A stretch of DNA of 64,000 nucleotides. Source: Rotaria sordida. Its lineage: Eukaryota; Rotifera; Eurotatoria; Philodinida; Philodinidae. The stretch spans positions 59,664 to 123,663 of the forward strand of contig CAJNOL010000561.1 in NCBI GenBank assembly GCA_905250125.1, in the 5' to 3' direction. The first letter of the stretch is position 1. Each line of letters starts with the position of its first letter. Position numbers and translations under genes: made by a program. The notes beneath the pieces were generated by a model. It was not told the origin of the DNA and did not search any database. It was given only the letters and a program-made list of their open reading frames with translations. Below, one piece after another: positions 1 to 11,849 of the stretch.

Positions 1-1013
1 CGAGATAGCTTCAAATAACAGGTGTTCAAAGGTTTTCATTGGCAGTTAATCGGTGTTCGTGGGTGTTGGCCGTGCTTTATAGGTGTTGTTAAATCTTTTT
101 TTTCTTCAATTTCTGACATCATCCTCAAAGAGATATCCAGAAGAAGTATGCGTGAGTGTTCGTGAGCAAAACTTAGAATGCTCTGTGAACTAGTATCATT
201 AGATCTATGATCCTTGTTTCATTGAGATGTTCAGTAATATTTACTCGTTTTATTAATATCCACTGGTAAACGCTCTTAAACCATATTAAAATGATGAAAA
301 GCAGTGATCTTAGCGAGTAATCGTTCATGAATGATCGTATGCGATCTAAGAACGACGAAATATCATAACGTTTCATATTTGAGTTTTATTGGTCAAACGA
401 TGTCAGTCATTGTGAAGACACAACCTTAACATGTAAAAGTTTTTTCTTTATTTCTATGCAGAATGTGCAAAACAAGTCCAACACTTCTACGAAAAAAAAT
501 TAAAAAAATAATTACTAGAACAAAATATGTCGATTGTGGCAGCCCATAGGTAAAAAATATTTTAACAAAAAATAGGAAAATCGTTTGCAATAGCATTCTA
601 ACCCACTTTAACATTTAATAAAACAAGATTATCAGAGTTTTCATTAGCTTTTAATTTTTGTTAGTTTCAAATGATCAATTGGAAACAAAAACATGCAGAC
701 AAAGCAATATCAATCAAAGAGACCAACGCATTAGAAACTCTTCAGAATTCCTTTGACTTTTTTGTTCGAGTGTGGAGATGCGGTCTTATCTGCTGGTAAC
801 ACTTTGATGTCTTCTCGTTTCCTACCACGAGAAGCAATAAATGAGTTCTTTAAGGAAGGGATCGATAAGAGAACAAAAAGCTTCCACCCGCCGAGAAAAT
901 TGCTTTCTTCTAACTCAAATTGTCCCACAAGGTCTTAGAAAGTGATTCCCAGTCGAATTAGTCATATAGGACTTCTTTCTAGTATGCACAGACCGCTCAA
1001 AATATTCAATGTA
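1..1013. other. AT-rich non-coding DNA, no gene recognised
   Basis: I see no convincing gene here. A stretch at about 731-938 is open on both strands but matches nothing I know and has no splice context. The first 90 bases contain four short GGTGTT-type words, including GTTCGTGGGTGTTGG, a weak echo of the G-rich words seen elsewhere in the window. Confidence 0.5.
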
Positions 1014-2965
1014 CACTAGTGATCAGGAGTACCGCTAGCAGATGAAAACTATTTAAATCTCAACAATTTGTGCTCAAACATTTAGTGTTAAATAGAACTC
1101 AGTGAACTCTGATCACAGGTACCAACCTGATCTCGATTGATTAATGTTTCCTGGAGTTTTTAGTTCAACGGTATCATCATCTTGTGAAGATTATATTTCA
1201 ACAATTTTTCAACGTTGAACTTCGCGCGATTTTTCATTCGGAAGTCCAACATCAAAACAATCTATGACGAAAATTTTGTAAAAACATTACTTTAAATTAA
1301 TGAAGCTATGATCTTCACAATGAAAATGTTTGACAAGCGTTTAGTCCTAGTGTTGAGTCTGGTGTTAAAAACTCGAGTTAACTTTGGTCGATTCACTTGA
1401 AAACTTCAGTCATCACTTCTTGTGATTCTAGTAGTTGATGAAAACAAGGGATCTCGATATTATGGCATGATCTTTTGACTCAGTAAACTAGACATAGGGA
1501 GCTCCATTTGGCACTAGAAAAAATATAAATAAAATATAACACCATAAAATGGCAAGTAAAATGTACTTGATGTAACATCTTTACTCAATTTTTTTTGGAT
1601 TTATTGAAGGAACTGTAAACAGTTTTCGCATGAAGAAGATGTGCCTATTTAACGATGATTTTAAATCTGAAACCAATTCCTTCAGTTTATAGAATTTTCG
1701 CGTTATAGCGTTAGCGGCATGTATACCATGTCTGAACTGCTTGAACCTAAAAAGGATGTTTTCTCTATACCAAAGTTTAATTGACTCGTGTACGAGAACT
1801 TCTTATACACATGCTGACAGTTTTTTGAATAAAGCGGATGCAATTGAGTAAAGATGCTACATCAAGAATCTTTCACTTGGCGTTTTATAGTCTTATATTT
1901 TATTTACGTTTTTTCTGATGCTAAATGCAGCTCTCTATGTCTAGTTTACTGAGTCAAAAGATTATGCCATAATATCGAGATCCCATTGATTGACAATCTG
2001 TGTTATAATGAGTTTTTTGATGATTCTATCTCGACTCCAGTTTGTGCTATGATTCTAGAGCTTTTTTCATGAACTACTAACGGATGTCCCAGTATTTTAA
2101 CGATATCTTTTTCAATATTCGTTTGTTCAGACTTTTTTTTTCAAAAGATTCGGCTTGAAATGCTCTACAAAATTATGTATTTTTCCTTTATGTAAATAAT
2201 ATCTATCGTTTTCCAAGATATCCTTGAAACGAACAGCCCAAGGTGAACAATTTTCTAAACCAACATTTTAGTTGAAACGTGTCGTAGAAAATGATGGACG
2301 TTATTTAAACAAATAAAAATACATTATTTTGTAGAGAATGAAAAGACGAATAACCAAAATGTTGGTTTAGAAAATTGTTCATCTTGGGCTGTTCGTTTGA
2401 AGCATATCTTTGAAAATGATAGATGTTATTTACATGAAGGAAAAATACACCATTTTGTAGAACATCTCAAGACGAATCTTTTGAAAAAAAAATAAAGTCT
2501 GAACAAACGAATATTGAAAGAGATATCGTTAAAATACTGAAACACCCGTTAGAACCATCAGAAGTTATGATTGAAATTTTCAAATAGATCGACCAAAGTT
2601 AACTCGAGTTTTTAACACCAGACTCAACACTAGGACTAAACGCTTGTCAAACATTTTTATTGCGAAGACCATATCTTCATTAATTTAAAGTAATGTTTTT
2701 ACAAAATTTTTGTCATAGATTGTTTTGATGTTGGACTTCCAAATGAGAAGTTGCACGAAATTCAATATTGAAAAATTGTTGAAATATGATGTTCACAAGA
2801 TGATGATACTGTTGAGCTAATGACTCCAGTAAACATTAATCAATCGAGATCAGGTTGGTACCTATGATCAGAGTTCACCGAGTTCTATTTACACTAAAAA
2901 TATGAGCACAAATGGTTGAGATTTAAATAGTTTTCATTTGCTAGTGGTACTTTTGACTACTAGTG
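1014..2965. mobile_element. Composite fold-back element, about 1.95 kb, TA-flanked
   Basis: The ends are long imperfect inverted repeats: about 1014-1395 reads again, reverse-complemented, at about 2591-2965. The outermost bases are CACTAGTGATCA on the left and TGACTACTAGTG on the right, and a TA lies directly outside each end (1012-1013 and 2966-2967). Two further palindromes sit inside, side by side: 1448-1590 pairs with 1848-1984, and 2078-2275 pairs with about 2352-2552. No transposase-like reading frame is present, so it is non-autonomous. The TA flanks suggest mobilisation by a Tc1/mariner-type transposase, which is inference; the inverted repeats are seen directly. The inner palindromes could be separate elements that inserted into the outer one. 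Confidence 0.75.
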
Positions 2966-3010
2966 TATTCCATAACACAGAAAGAAAGTTGTTAGTGCTA
3001 TTCCTGAAGG

Positions 3011-3330
3011 ATTAAAATGTGAAACACAATGAATCTGCTTATATTGTAAATGAAGGGATTCAGTAACATATCTATCAGTTTTTGAAATATGATATACTGT
3101 TACAGTGGGCGCTGAAAGAGAACGAAAAACATGTATCTTAAGCTTCATCGTTTTTTAAAATAATTCCACCATAAACTTCAGTGTCGTGGTTATTTCTGTC
3201 ATGATCTGTGACGGTTTCGATAGTAATGTCGGTTACGGTCCGAGGGGGAGTAGACCTAAATTTCTACTCTTATACTTCAACACTCGTTTTAGATCGTGTT
3301 TCAAAAAAGTTTCAAAAAATCACACCATTC
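3011..3330. repeat. Dispersed short repeat, copy 1
   Basis: This segment is related over its length to 54269-54515, inside an intron of the NHL gene. Shared blocks in the same order include TTAAAATGTGAAACAC, TATATTGTAAAT, AATAATTC, CTAAATTTCTACT followed by CTATACTTC or TTATACTTC, and AGATCG.GTTTCA. The terminal words GTGAAACACAAT (left) and ATCGTGTTTCA (right) are near inverted complements, so it looks like a small inverted-repeat transposon. It lies about 45 bp from the fold-back element ending at 2965. Confidence 0.6.
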
Positions 3331-3340
3331 TTCGATTCAA

Positions 3341-6300
3341 ACTTAGCCTTACCTTATGGTGGCTTCGCCGTCAGGTTTTTCTGCTGAAAATCTTATATAT
3401 TGGAAAAGATTGCATCAGAATATCATAGATTTGTTTGTAAATTTGATTCTGATGGGTGGATTTTCATTTGGATTCTCTATTATGACTGATCAGTTTCATT
3501 ACATCCTCTATTCTAGTTGGTCGACTTCTTCATTTTCTCCTGAGATTCTTTCGTAATTCTTCCCCGTCAATTACGATTAAGAGTGAAGACAAACCGATCA
3601 ATCAGGTTTTATCTATTCACTAGGCCTTATCGTCTAAATGTATTCTCAAGCCATAAACAAATGAGCATTTCAAGAAGTTGACTCATCAATTTAGTAAAGT
3701 TTGCAGCTTTTTTCTACTACAGATACCATTGTAAAAGAGTTCCCCCCTTTTCTAGACGTTCTTTCTGTATGATTCCAACTTTTTGTCTACGTCAGACACA
3801 TATTTAAATGATACCTTATCGACAAATCCAGTAAGTTAAACCTGTATAACATTTTTACTCGAAAGCTAATAAATATATTTTTTCTTTCTAGAAAGCACAA
3901 ACTCAACCCAGCATTATTTTATTAATCAAGCAAACGCCAAGGACATTATTCTACCTTATTTTAAATTATAGTTTATTTCTTGCTTTCAGTTAATCCTCTT
4001 TTCTTCCTTTATTCTATTAATTTAATATTTGTATTTTTTCATTTTTTCTCCATTTTTCTTTCATTTTTTTGTAGTATTTATTAATCTCCAATAAAATTTA
4101 ATAATCAACCACTCTTTTTTTTTTATAATCTAAAACGCACATGGTGTAAGAGAGAGAAAGAAGAATAATCAAAAAAACAACGAAAGAAACAAAAACAAGG
4201 ATAAAAAAATGCAGACTAAATATTATACTAAGATTGATTTAAAATTATTTTGCTTAAGCCGACGACCAGAAAAAGGAAAAATTAGTAAACACCGCTGTAT
4301 TGATATACAACTGTTTGCATGTCTTTCATGAAGATACTGGCTGTTAGGCATTCAAGAATTCTTTTATTTTATGGGAAAGTTTTAGAAGAGCTGCTTCTAC
4401 ACAAGAGGAATGAGACAGTCTTTTTGAATTGTGATGAGTAGATATTTTTTTTGCTATTGTTCTCATTATTCCTCTATAAATAACATATTTGAGATAGAGA
4501 ATATGAAAAGCTACCCAATTTTTATTTATACAGTAGAGAGCTGTTGGATTCATGTGAAACAGATATAAGTCTTGCGGATCATAATACGTCGTTGAAAAGG
4601 AGAGGGAGAGAGAGCAGATTATTTCGGTAAGCTCAATTACTCATCAGAACATCCCTAAATGTAATGTTTGTATGTAATGTTAGTAAACAATCTAATGTGT
4701 GATGTTTAGAACGCATCAGCCATCAATATAAAAAAGCGAGACGTGAATAGTAAGAATAAAAATAAACGACGGAAAATTAACATATCGAAAATCTATCGAT
4801 GCTATGCACATCAAGTTTTATTCAATTCCATCACAATTCAAGATAATTGATTGAGAAAGAAAAGACAGAAAGAGAACGAAGATGACTAGGCAAAGGATAA
4901 AAGAGGCTTGAATGTCTCAAATAAAGAAAAGTCATAATAATGCATAAATTTTCATTTTCTACAATGGCCGAACAATGTTTTAACACAATCGAACTTTACA
5001 TTTTGTAGTAGATGAAGTAAAAAAGTCGTCATCTGTTTTTTTTTACAAATTCATAGCAATGATGATATGGTTGACTAAAATTCAGGTTTAGGGAACAGTT
5101 GAAAAACATTGACAACAAGCTCTATATTGTTTTACTTGCGAATAATAGTCATAGTAGAAGAAAATTCGTTTAGATGATTCTATTGATGAGATTGATTAGC
5201 TTTGTTCTTTTATTTATTTAATTCCCATATCACGGCAAATTAAATGAATCGGCTTATCTCCTTTGTTTATGTATCAAATAGACACATTTAGATAAAAACA
5301 AATAAATTCCACTTTTATTTCGGTTTTTCGAAGACATTTATAATTTATTTTCTCTATTATAACATATGAAATTGATTGTATCTATGTAAAAGTTATGATT
5401 TTAATCAAACTTTGAAGAGCATAGCGATGTTTTAGTATTACTCTTTTTATTGAACAAAACGTCTACACTGTAGAAAATGAAGCCGTTATTATCGATGAAA
5501 AACAAAACATGTACATATCGATTCATTCGCTATACACACATGTAGATAACACGAGAACGAAAAGAAAAAGAATTGAGACAAAAAAAAGAGAAATCAAAAT
5601 CAAATTAAATACAGCTTAAAAAAATTAATATTACAACACGAGAAGATAATTTAACAAGAAAAGCTAATCTAACCTAACAGAACAAGACACATACACACAT
5701 GTGATATTAATAAAAGAAATTCAGTATTGATATCTTTGATATAATGTGTATTACAGTTGGTGATGATGTTTATTTTATGCTGAACGAACAAAGTTATCGA
5801 TCGACTTGTGCATGTACTTTTTCTGTTTCTGTTTCTTTTTTTCTTTTTTGTCTTGCTGTTCTTCTTCATAATATTAAAAGAGAACAATAGAGAGAAAGAG
5901 AGAGCCCATTATAATGATAGGTAGCAAGTATATGATAAAAGAGAATAACAAGTGACTCACACATGTGCAACTTTTGTCCAATATTAATGAGAGAGAAAAA
6001 GACAAAGTAATGGCTCACCTCTCTCTTCATATGCATACACACATATTAAGGAGATCTCAGAAGTTCTGAAATCATTGTAAAACTTATCATTTTTATATAG
6101 AACAAGAGCATACTTTTCGAAACTTTGATAAATTATTCTATCTACTTGGTACTAAAATAACTATGAAGTTGAATACGAGTCCCCTCTATTATGACAAAGA
6201 AATTATAACAATATTATCATGTGTTATTTTATCGTTTATTATATAGCTATATCATGATGAAAATGTATTACAATAAATCACTCAATGGAATAAATAAAAA

Positions 6301-6839
6301 AAATAAAATAAAATATGAAAGGATGTAAAATAAAATAAATGTATGATATTTCGATGTTTTTTCCTTGTACCATCATCAGATATGTATTGAACAATTAACT
6401 ACAATGATGATAAATAATTTAGCTTTTCTTCATTCATATAAAATCAATGAAGGTAAAACAAAGGAAAAGGAATTTTTCTTTTTTTGTCATTCATATCTAA
6501 GTTTATATTTAAAGAAACCGAAGCAATAATAACAAGTAAAGAGATTAAAGAAAAAAAAGCAAAAATAACAAAAGAAATATGTCGAATCATAGACATAGCT
6601 AAAAGAAAATATAAAAGGAAAAAAAGAGAAATGTATGAATTATAGAGATCACACAGAAAAGTAATTGTACTTATTATGAGACAGTATGTATATTTTTTTG
6701 GTTCATTTTGTTATTGACAAAAAATCGATCACGTTTTAGTGTTGTTTATTTGTAAAAAATACATACAAGATTGTCATAGTTGCATCTAAATGGAAAGAGA
6801 AAAAATGAATGGAATTATTCAAAAAAAATGACTTCTAGC
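3341..6839. other. Long AT-rich non-coding stretch
   Basis: No gene is recognised. The sequence is dominated by A/T runs and polypurine or polypyrimidine patches, for example around 5820-5900 (TTTCTGTTTC-type runs) and 6290-6350 (AAATAAAATA runs). Short reading frames occur on both strands but none has a recognisable motif or a plausible splice partner. Confidence 0.5.
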
Positions 6840-8680
6840 TAGTTAGATACAAACTGTTCACCAGCATCAATATGAGGTTTGCGTATTAATTCATCAACTT
6901 CGTCTTCTTCTTCTTCTGTTAGTTATTCCTTCAATGAAACCATAGAATGCTTCAATTCAGTAATACTAACACACAAACAATACCATATTTATCAAATACA
7001 TAACATGTTTCATGTATATCATCTTCTATTTCTTTATTATTTGCTTTTTTGTTGAATTTCTTGTAAATCAGCTTCTAATGATGATAAAACATATGAACGA
7101 GGAATAATACTTAAAATTGATAAAACCTGTTTCCATTTTTTTATCAAAATAAAACAAACATTTTCATATCGAGTTGTTACGCTGCAATCATATATACCTT
7201 ATGATCTTTATTAAAAGGTGAAAATGCTTCATGATGTAAACGCATTTTATTGAAATCACTGGATCTTCTTTGAGTTTTTGCTTTAATCAAAGCAAAATAA
7301 GCATGACATAATTCTAAATGTTGAATAAAGAAAAAGAAAAAAATGGATTATTTTTCCATTATTGATTTCGATGAATGATCTAAATATTGTAATTTCTATA
7401 ATAATATGATTTTCTTCTTTTTTTGTCTTTTATTTGTATGACTATGTCAGGCTTCGAGTTCAATAATCGATGTTTGTATATTAGCTAAATGTTTCTTAAA
7501 ATCAAGTTAAAATAATATCTTCATAATTTAATTGAATTTTTTCTATACAATATACAAAAATTGGAAATATGATACACATATGCAATTATTTCAATAGATT
7601 TTTTTTAATAACCAAAAGAAATTATTTCTCGATCAAGTTTTTTATTTAATTCCATAAGTTTAATTTTATCATTAGCAATAAGTAATTCAACAGCAGATAT
7701 TTGACGAAAAAAAGAAAATAATGATATGTTATTTTTAAAAATCCACAAACGATTATCTTCGTTCAATATTGTTTTTCAATTGAATTTCACTTTTAGTTCG
7801 AATTGCATCAAGTTGCGTTCTAGCCTAATAATAAATAATGTTTTTTCCCACTTAAACAATCAACGAAAAAAGAAAAATCATACATAAGCATGTAATAATT
7901 CGTTTGAACATCCATTATTAAATTAGCACATGATTCAGTTATTTTAGTACTAAAGAAAAGAATCAAATTACTGTATCTTAAATAAAAGAATTCGATTTTT
8001 ACATATTTCAATGATTATTATATTATGCTATATTTGTTTTGTTAATTATACTATTTTGTTCTTTACATTTGTCAACAATTTGAGAATGCAAACTAAAAGA
8101 TTTATCTGAATTGGTTTTTTTTTCAATAAATAAAATACACCCCTAACATGTCATATAAAATTTAAGTAAAAGGAATTTTCGTCTTTTTTTTTTGAAAATC
8201 CAAATCATACAATTGAGACATTGCCATCCACTCACTCATATTACGATCCAGAATCGATCGTTTGATTAATGGAAGAAAGATAATTTTAAAAAGATTTTAT
8301 ATAAGAAACAGACAAGTGAAAGAAGAAAAACGAATAAAATAATCTTACCGCAGTATTCGTTTCAATTGGTACATGTAATTTTTTATAATCAGATCATTTT
8401 GAACTGAAAACAAAAGAAAAGAAAAGAAAGAAAATTGATCAAAGAAGAAAAACAAAAAATTTTACGTTGTTCTAGAGATGTATGATAATTTAATTTTCGA
8501 TCGACTATCTGTAATTAATTCATTAAATAAAAATTATTTTAAAATAGAGTCAAGATAAAAAGTTTGACCTTGTTTATAATTAAATAGTCTATGATCACAT
8601 TTTCATGAGTCATTAAATCAATGTCCAATGAAAGATCCAGTGATGCACTTAAGATGAAACTCATTTTGAAATGCTCATAT
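6840..8680 (-). pseudogene. Decayed multi-exon gene, probably coiled-coil protein
   Basis: Several minus-strand segments look like old exons. A plausible start lies near 8665 (MSFILSASLDLSLDIDL...), ending before a GT donor. It joins in phase to a block around 8475-8515 (IVDRKLNYHTSLEQ) and then one around 8350-8395 (LQNDLIIKNYMYQLKRIL). Further blocks are at about 8210-8270 (LDRNMSEWMAMSQLYDLDF), 7895-7950 (TKITESCANLIMDVQTNYY), 7745-7815 (ARTQLDAIRTKSEIQLKNN), 7440-7495 (LDFKKHLANIQTSIIELEA), 7202-7318 (QHLELCHAYFALIKAK...) and 7045-7130 (IIPRSYVLSSLEADLQEI). The downstream joins break down: an acceptor is missing near 8290, phases clash near 7825-7880, and stops fall inside 6900-7050. Helix-forming, charged composition suggests a coiled coil. 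I do not recognise the family. It could also be a living gene that I have spliced wrongly. Confidence 0.4.
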
Positions 8681-8699
8681 GTGCAGCGTATGAAGTATA

Positions 8700-9169
8700 T
8701 ATTATTGATAGAAACTATTTATGATGTTAAATTCTTCTGATCAAATATAATCGTGAAACCGAACTAAAACCATAGAGTTGATGTAACGACATCTTTCTTT
8801 GTATTCGTTTTCAAGCAAAATTGGTTTTACTATCATGAAATTGCGATTGTTGTGTAGCGCCATTATCTACGTAAAACTCATCTTTCGCAAACATAAGATA
8901 TATATGGATGATGAATATGCCTTCTATTTTCATAGATTTTTGTCACAATTTTTTTTCTGATTGTTCTGTCCGAATTAGGTTTCGCCTTTTGTAGTGCATT
9001 CGACATTAATTAGTATTTCTTCTATTACTCTATATCATCAGATCGCGTACTACAACAGAACAGGACATTGAAGATGCAGACTTTGGTTAATTATGGATAT
9101 GTTTAAATAAAAAGACGAGCAATTGTAATTAACAGATTACAAAAAGTCTTTGTAAAGTTCATGTTTCTA
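8700..9169. other. Intergenic, nothing recognised
   Basis: AT-rich sequence between the decayed gene and the TA-flanked palindrome. No reading frame or repeat stands out. Confidence 0.5.
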
Positions 9170-9777
9170 CTGCCCATTCCAAAAAAGAAGGCGGGTGGGT
9201 ATTTTTTTGAATAACTTTTGATAGATACAAGAGAGAAAGCTGCGGTTTTCACCATTGGAAAGAGACATATCTGGCGCATCTATCTATATAAAATTGTTGA
9301 GATTCATTTCATTAATAACTAATGATTCATGGTTCCCTTGAAAGAGTAGCCTATTGCTCTATGAAGATAGGATCAATTTTAAACTTTGAGGAGTGGGCTA
9401 GAACCACCAACTCAAGCTCTACANNNNNNNNNNNNNNNNNNNNNNNNNNNNNNNNNNNNNNNNNNNNNNNNNNNNNNNNNNNNNNNNNNNNNNNNNNNNN
9501 NNNNNNNNNNNNNNNNNNNNNNNTGTAGAGCTTGAGTTGGTGGTTCTAGCCCACTCCTCAAAGTTTAAAACTGATCCTATCTTCATAGAGCAATAGGCTA
9601 CTCTTTCAAGGGAACCATGAATCATTAGTTATTAATGAAATGAATCTCAACAATTTTATATAGATAGATGCGCCAGATATGTCTCTTTCCAATGGTGAAA
9701 ACCGCAGCTTTCTCTCTTGTATCTATCAAAAGTTATTCAAAAAAATACCCACCCGCCTTCTTTTTTGGAATGGACAG
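9170..9777. mobile_element. TA-flanked palindromic element around an assembly gap
   Basis: The sequence 9170-9423 is repeated in reverse complement at 9524-9777, with 100 Ns between. By eye I find only two mismatches over about 254 bp: the fourth base from the end (C versus T) and A versus G near 9376. A TA lies just outside each end (9168-9169, 9778-9779). The end sequence, starting CTGCCCATTCC and followed by GGCGGGTGGGTATTTTTTTG and then AATAACTTTTGATAGATA, resembles termini of mariner-type elements. It may be a miniature element with very long inverted repeats, a larger element whose interior is missing in the gap, or an assembly fold-back. The two differences argue weakly against a simple duplicated contig end. 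Confidence 0.6.
9424..9523. other. Assembly gap, 100 Ns
   Basis: Exactly 100 unknown bases, a conventional gap size, placed at the centre of a palindrome. The true length is unknown. Confidence 0.98.
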
Positions 9778-10017
9778 TAGTACTTATATATATGCTAGCG
9801 GTGACATCTGCAGACAACAGTACAAGTGATTTACTCTTCCATCCACTGATTCATTTTTCGTTCTATTTATATTCTCGGTTCTGAGTACAGTTTTAACTGT
9901 ACATTTGTATTCCAGCACTCTGTGTGGTTACGTATGTGACATGATCGGAGAAAAACTAAGCAGCAAATGACCATTGCAACCTAATAATACTTAATTTTTT
10001 TCAGATCATTTTTAATC

Positions 10018-11076
10018 ATGAGTGAACGTTCTCGGTTGTCCAAATCAGAGAGAATTAAGATCGTCAAGTGGTATGCAATTTACCAGAATGCAGCTGAAGC
10101 TGATCGTCAGTTCCAGGAACATTACAACCGAGCTTCTACACGAAACAGCATCTTGGATCTTGTACGAAAGTTCGACAAAACTAGAAGTATCGAAGGCGAA
10201 CTTAGATTCGGTCAGTCTAGATCTGTTAGTACCGACGAGAATCGAGAATGCATTCGTGCCGCTTTTCAAGAAAGTCCCGAGACGTCAACCAGAAGAGCCT
10301 CTTTGGAGCTGAACTTAGCTAGGACCAGCCTTCAATGAATGATGAAGGAGCTGGGATTGAAACCTTATCGTCCTCACTTACTACATGCCTTGAACGAAGA
10401 TGACCCCGATCGACGTTGCGAATTTGCCGATATTTTTCTGAACTTGGTTTCTGACAACTCTTCGTTGCTTGACCAAATTGTTTGGGCGGACGAAGCTACT
10501 TTCAAGGTGAATGGACACGTCAATCGACGTAATTGTGTTTACTACGCTGTGGAAAATTCTCATATCCTCATTACGGAAGAAATGAACACACCGAGTGTTA
10601 CTGTATGGGCTGGAATTTGGTTTGAAGGTATCATAGGTCCGTTTTTCTTTCATGACAGTGGCACTGCACACAGCTATCTTAAGATGCTGAAGAAACAAAT
10701 TGTTCCTGCTATTGAATATCAAATGAATTTAGCAAAAATATTCCATATGCACGATGGAGCTCCACCTCATTACGCTCACTCTGTTCGAGACTTCTTGGAT
10801 AAAAATTTTCCTAATCGGTGGATCGGTCGACGTGGACCAGTTGACTGACCACCACAATCTCCAGATTTGACTCCAACTGACTTCTTCTTATGGGGTGTAA
10901 TCAAGGATCGTGTGTATACGACAAAACCTCGAACTTTTCAAGCACTCGAGGATTCTATTATTACAGAAATACGAAACTTATCAATCGAATTATGTCGACA
11001 AACATGTCAATCAGTACCTGAGCGATTGCAGCTTTGCAAAGATTTAGAAAGTGGACACATCGAGCAATTTTTGTGA
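10018..11076 (+). pseudogene. Mariner-like (DD41D) transposase with two stop codons
   Basis: One reading frame of 353 codons encodes an IS630/Tc1/mariner-superfamily transposase, interrupted by TGA at 10336-10338 and TGA at 10846-10848. The N-terminal third has the helix-turn-helix region (begins MSERSRLSKSERIKIVKWY). The catalytic core shows the first Asp in WADEATFKV, the second in HDGAPPHYAHSVRDFL, and the third in SPDLTPTDFFLWG. Counting across the second stop, 41 residues separate the second and third Asp, which is the DD41D (rosa/Visitor-type) spacing rather than the DD34D of classical mariners. The second stop falls where relatives have Trp (P-V-x-W-P-P), so TGG to TGA is likely; the first would be CGA to TGA. 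No frameshift is seen, so the copy is recently dead or carries sequencing differences. Clear terminal repeats around the gene were not found; the TA-flanked palindrome just upstream may belong to a related element. Confidence 0.9.
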
Positions 11077-11409
11077 AAAACTTCATTGTTAAAAATATTT
11101 CAGAAGTAAACTTATGTATTATTGTGCATGTCATTTTCTAGTTCTATTGCTTTAATAAACGTTTTGTTAGTACTCAGACTTCTTACCTTAATTTTGACTG
11201 AGCTGTATTTGTACACTTTTGAACAAATTACTGTATCTAGATACTGATCATATGCTGTATCTTTGAGTTATATCAGCTAGTATATGTGGTATAAATATGA
11301 GATCCAACAGACGGTGTACAAAGAAAAAGAAGTGAAAAATTCTGTGTTAAGTTACTTTTGGACCACCCGATATTTGACGAAGGAAAATAGTGAGCGTGCT
11401 TTAAGTCGA

Positions 11410-11550
11410 AGTTTTAGGGCTCCTCTTCCCCATTACAGACAGTTGCCCTTGGTTATCAACAGGCGCTCACATATCTCACAAAGGAATTTTAGGGCTCCCG
11501 TTACAGACATCCTTCCATTACAGACAGACCCCCTCATTACACACCTTACC
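11410..11550 (+). repeat. Short degenerate tandem duplication
   Basis: Two partial copies, about 75 bp apart, share TTTTAGGGCTCC (11412 and 11487), each followed by CATTACAGACAG-type words, which occur three times in variant form. It lies inside an open frame of 90 codons (11284-11556) that I take to be chance. This may be a remnant of a mobile element; no protein is recognised. Confidence 0.4.
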
Positions 11551-11789
11551 AATTAAGAATAATAGGCGTCAGACCAATATATATATAATAGTGCGTAAGA
11601 TCTTCTGTAGATATCATAAAGATGTGAAACAGATTTATTTACTAATTAATTCAATGATTATAATAATAAGAATGTTGAATTACGAAAAACGATTAAAAAA
11701 AATGAAAGATAATGAGTTAATATCAACAATGCAAAGTAAAAATTAGACGCCCGTAGGAAAAAAATTTCTTTCTGAAATACAGCAATTAG

Positions 11790-11848
11790 AGGGTGTGGGT
11801 GTGGGTTTAGATCTTCTCATCACACCCACACCTTCACCCACACCCTCA
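11790..11848. repeat. TGTGGG-like hairpin A
   Basis: The G-rich arm GGGTGTGGGTGTGGGTTT is followed after about 15 bases by the C-rich arm CACACCCACACCTTCACCC and ACACCC. The two arms can pair to form a hairpin. The words match the bdelloid telomere repeat unit TGTGGG. Confidence 0.8.
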
Positions 11849-11849
11849 A

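Noticed and set aside
731..938. Overlapping frames on both strands
   Set aside because: No recognisable domain, no splice partner, and both strands equally open; cannot choose a coding strand.
11284..11556. 90-codon open frame
   Set aside because: Its second half lies in a short tandem duplication and the protein is unlike anything known to me.
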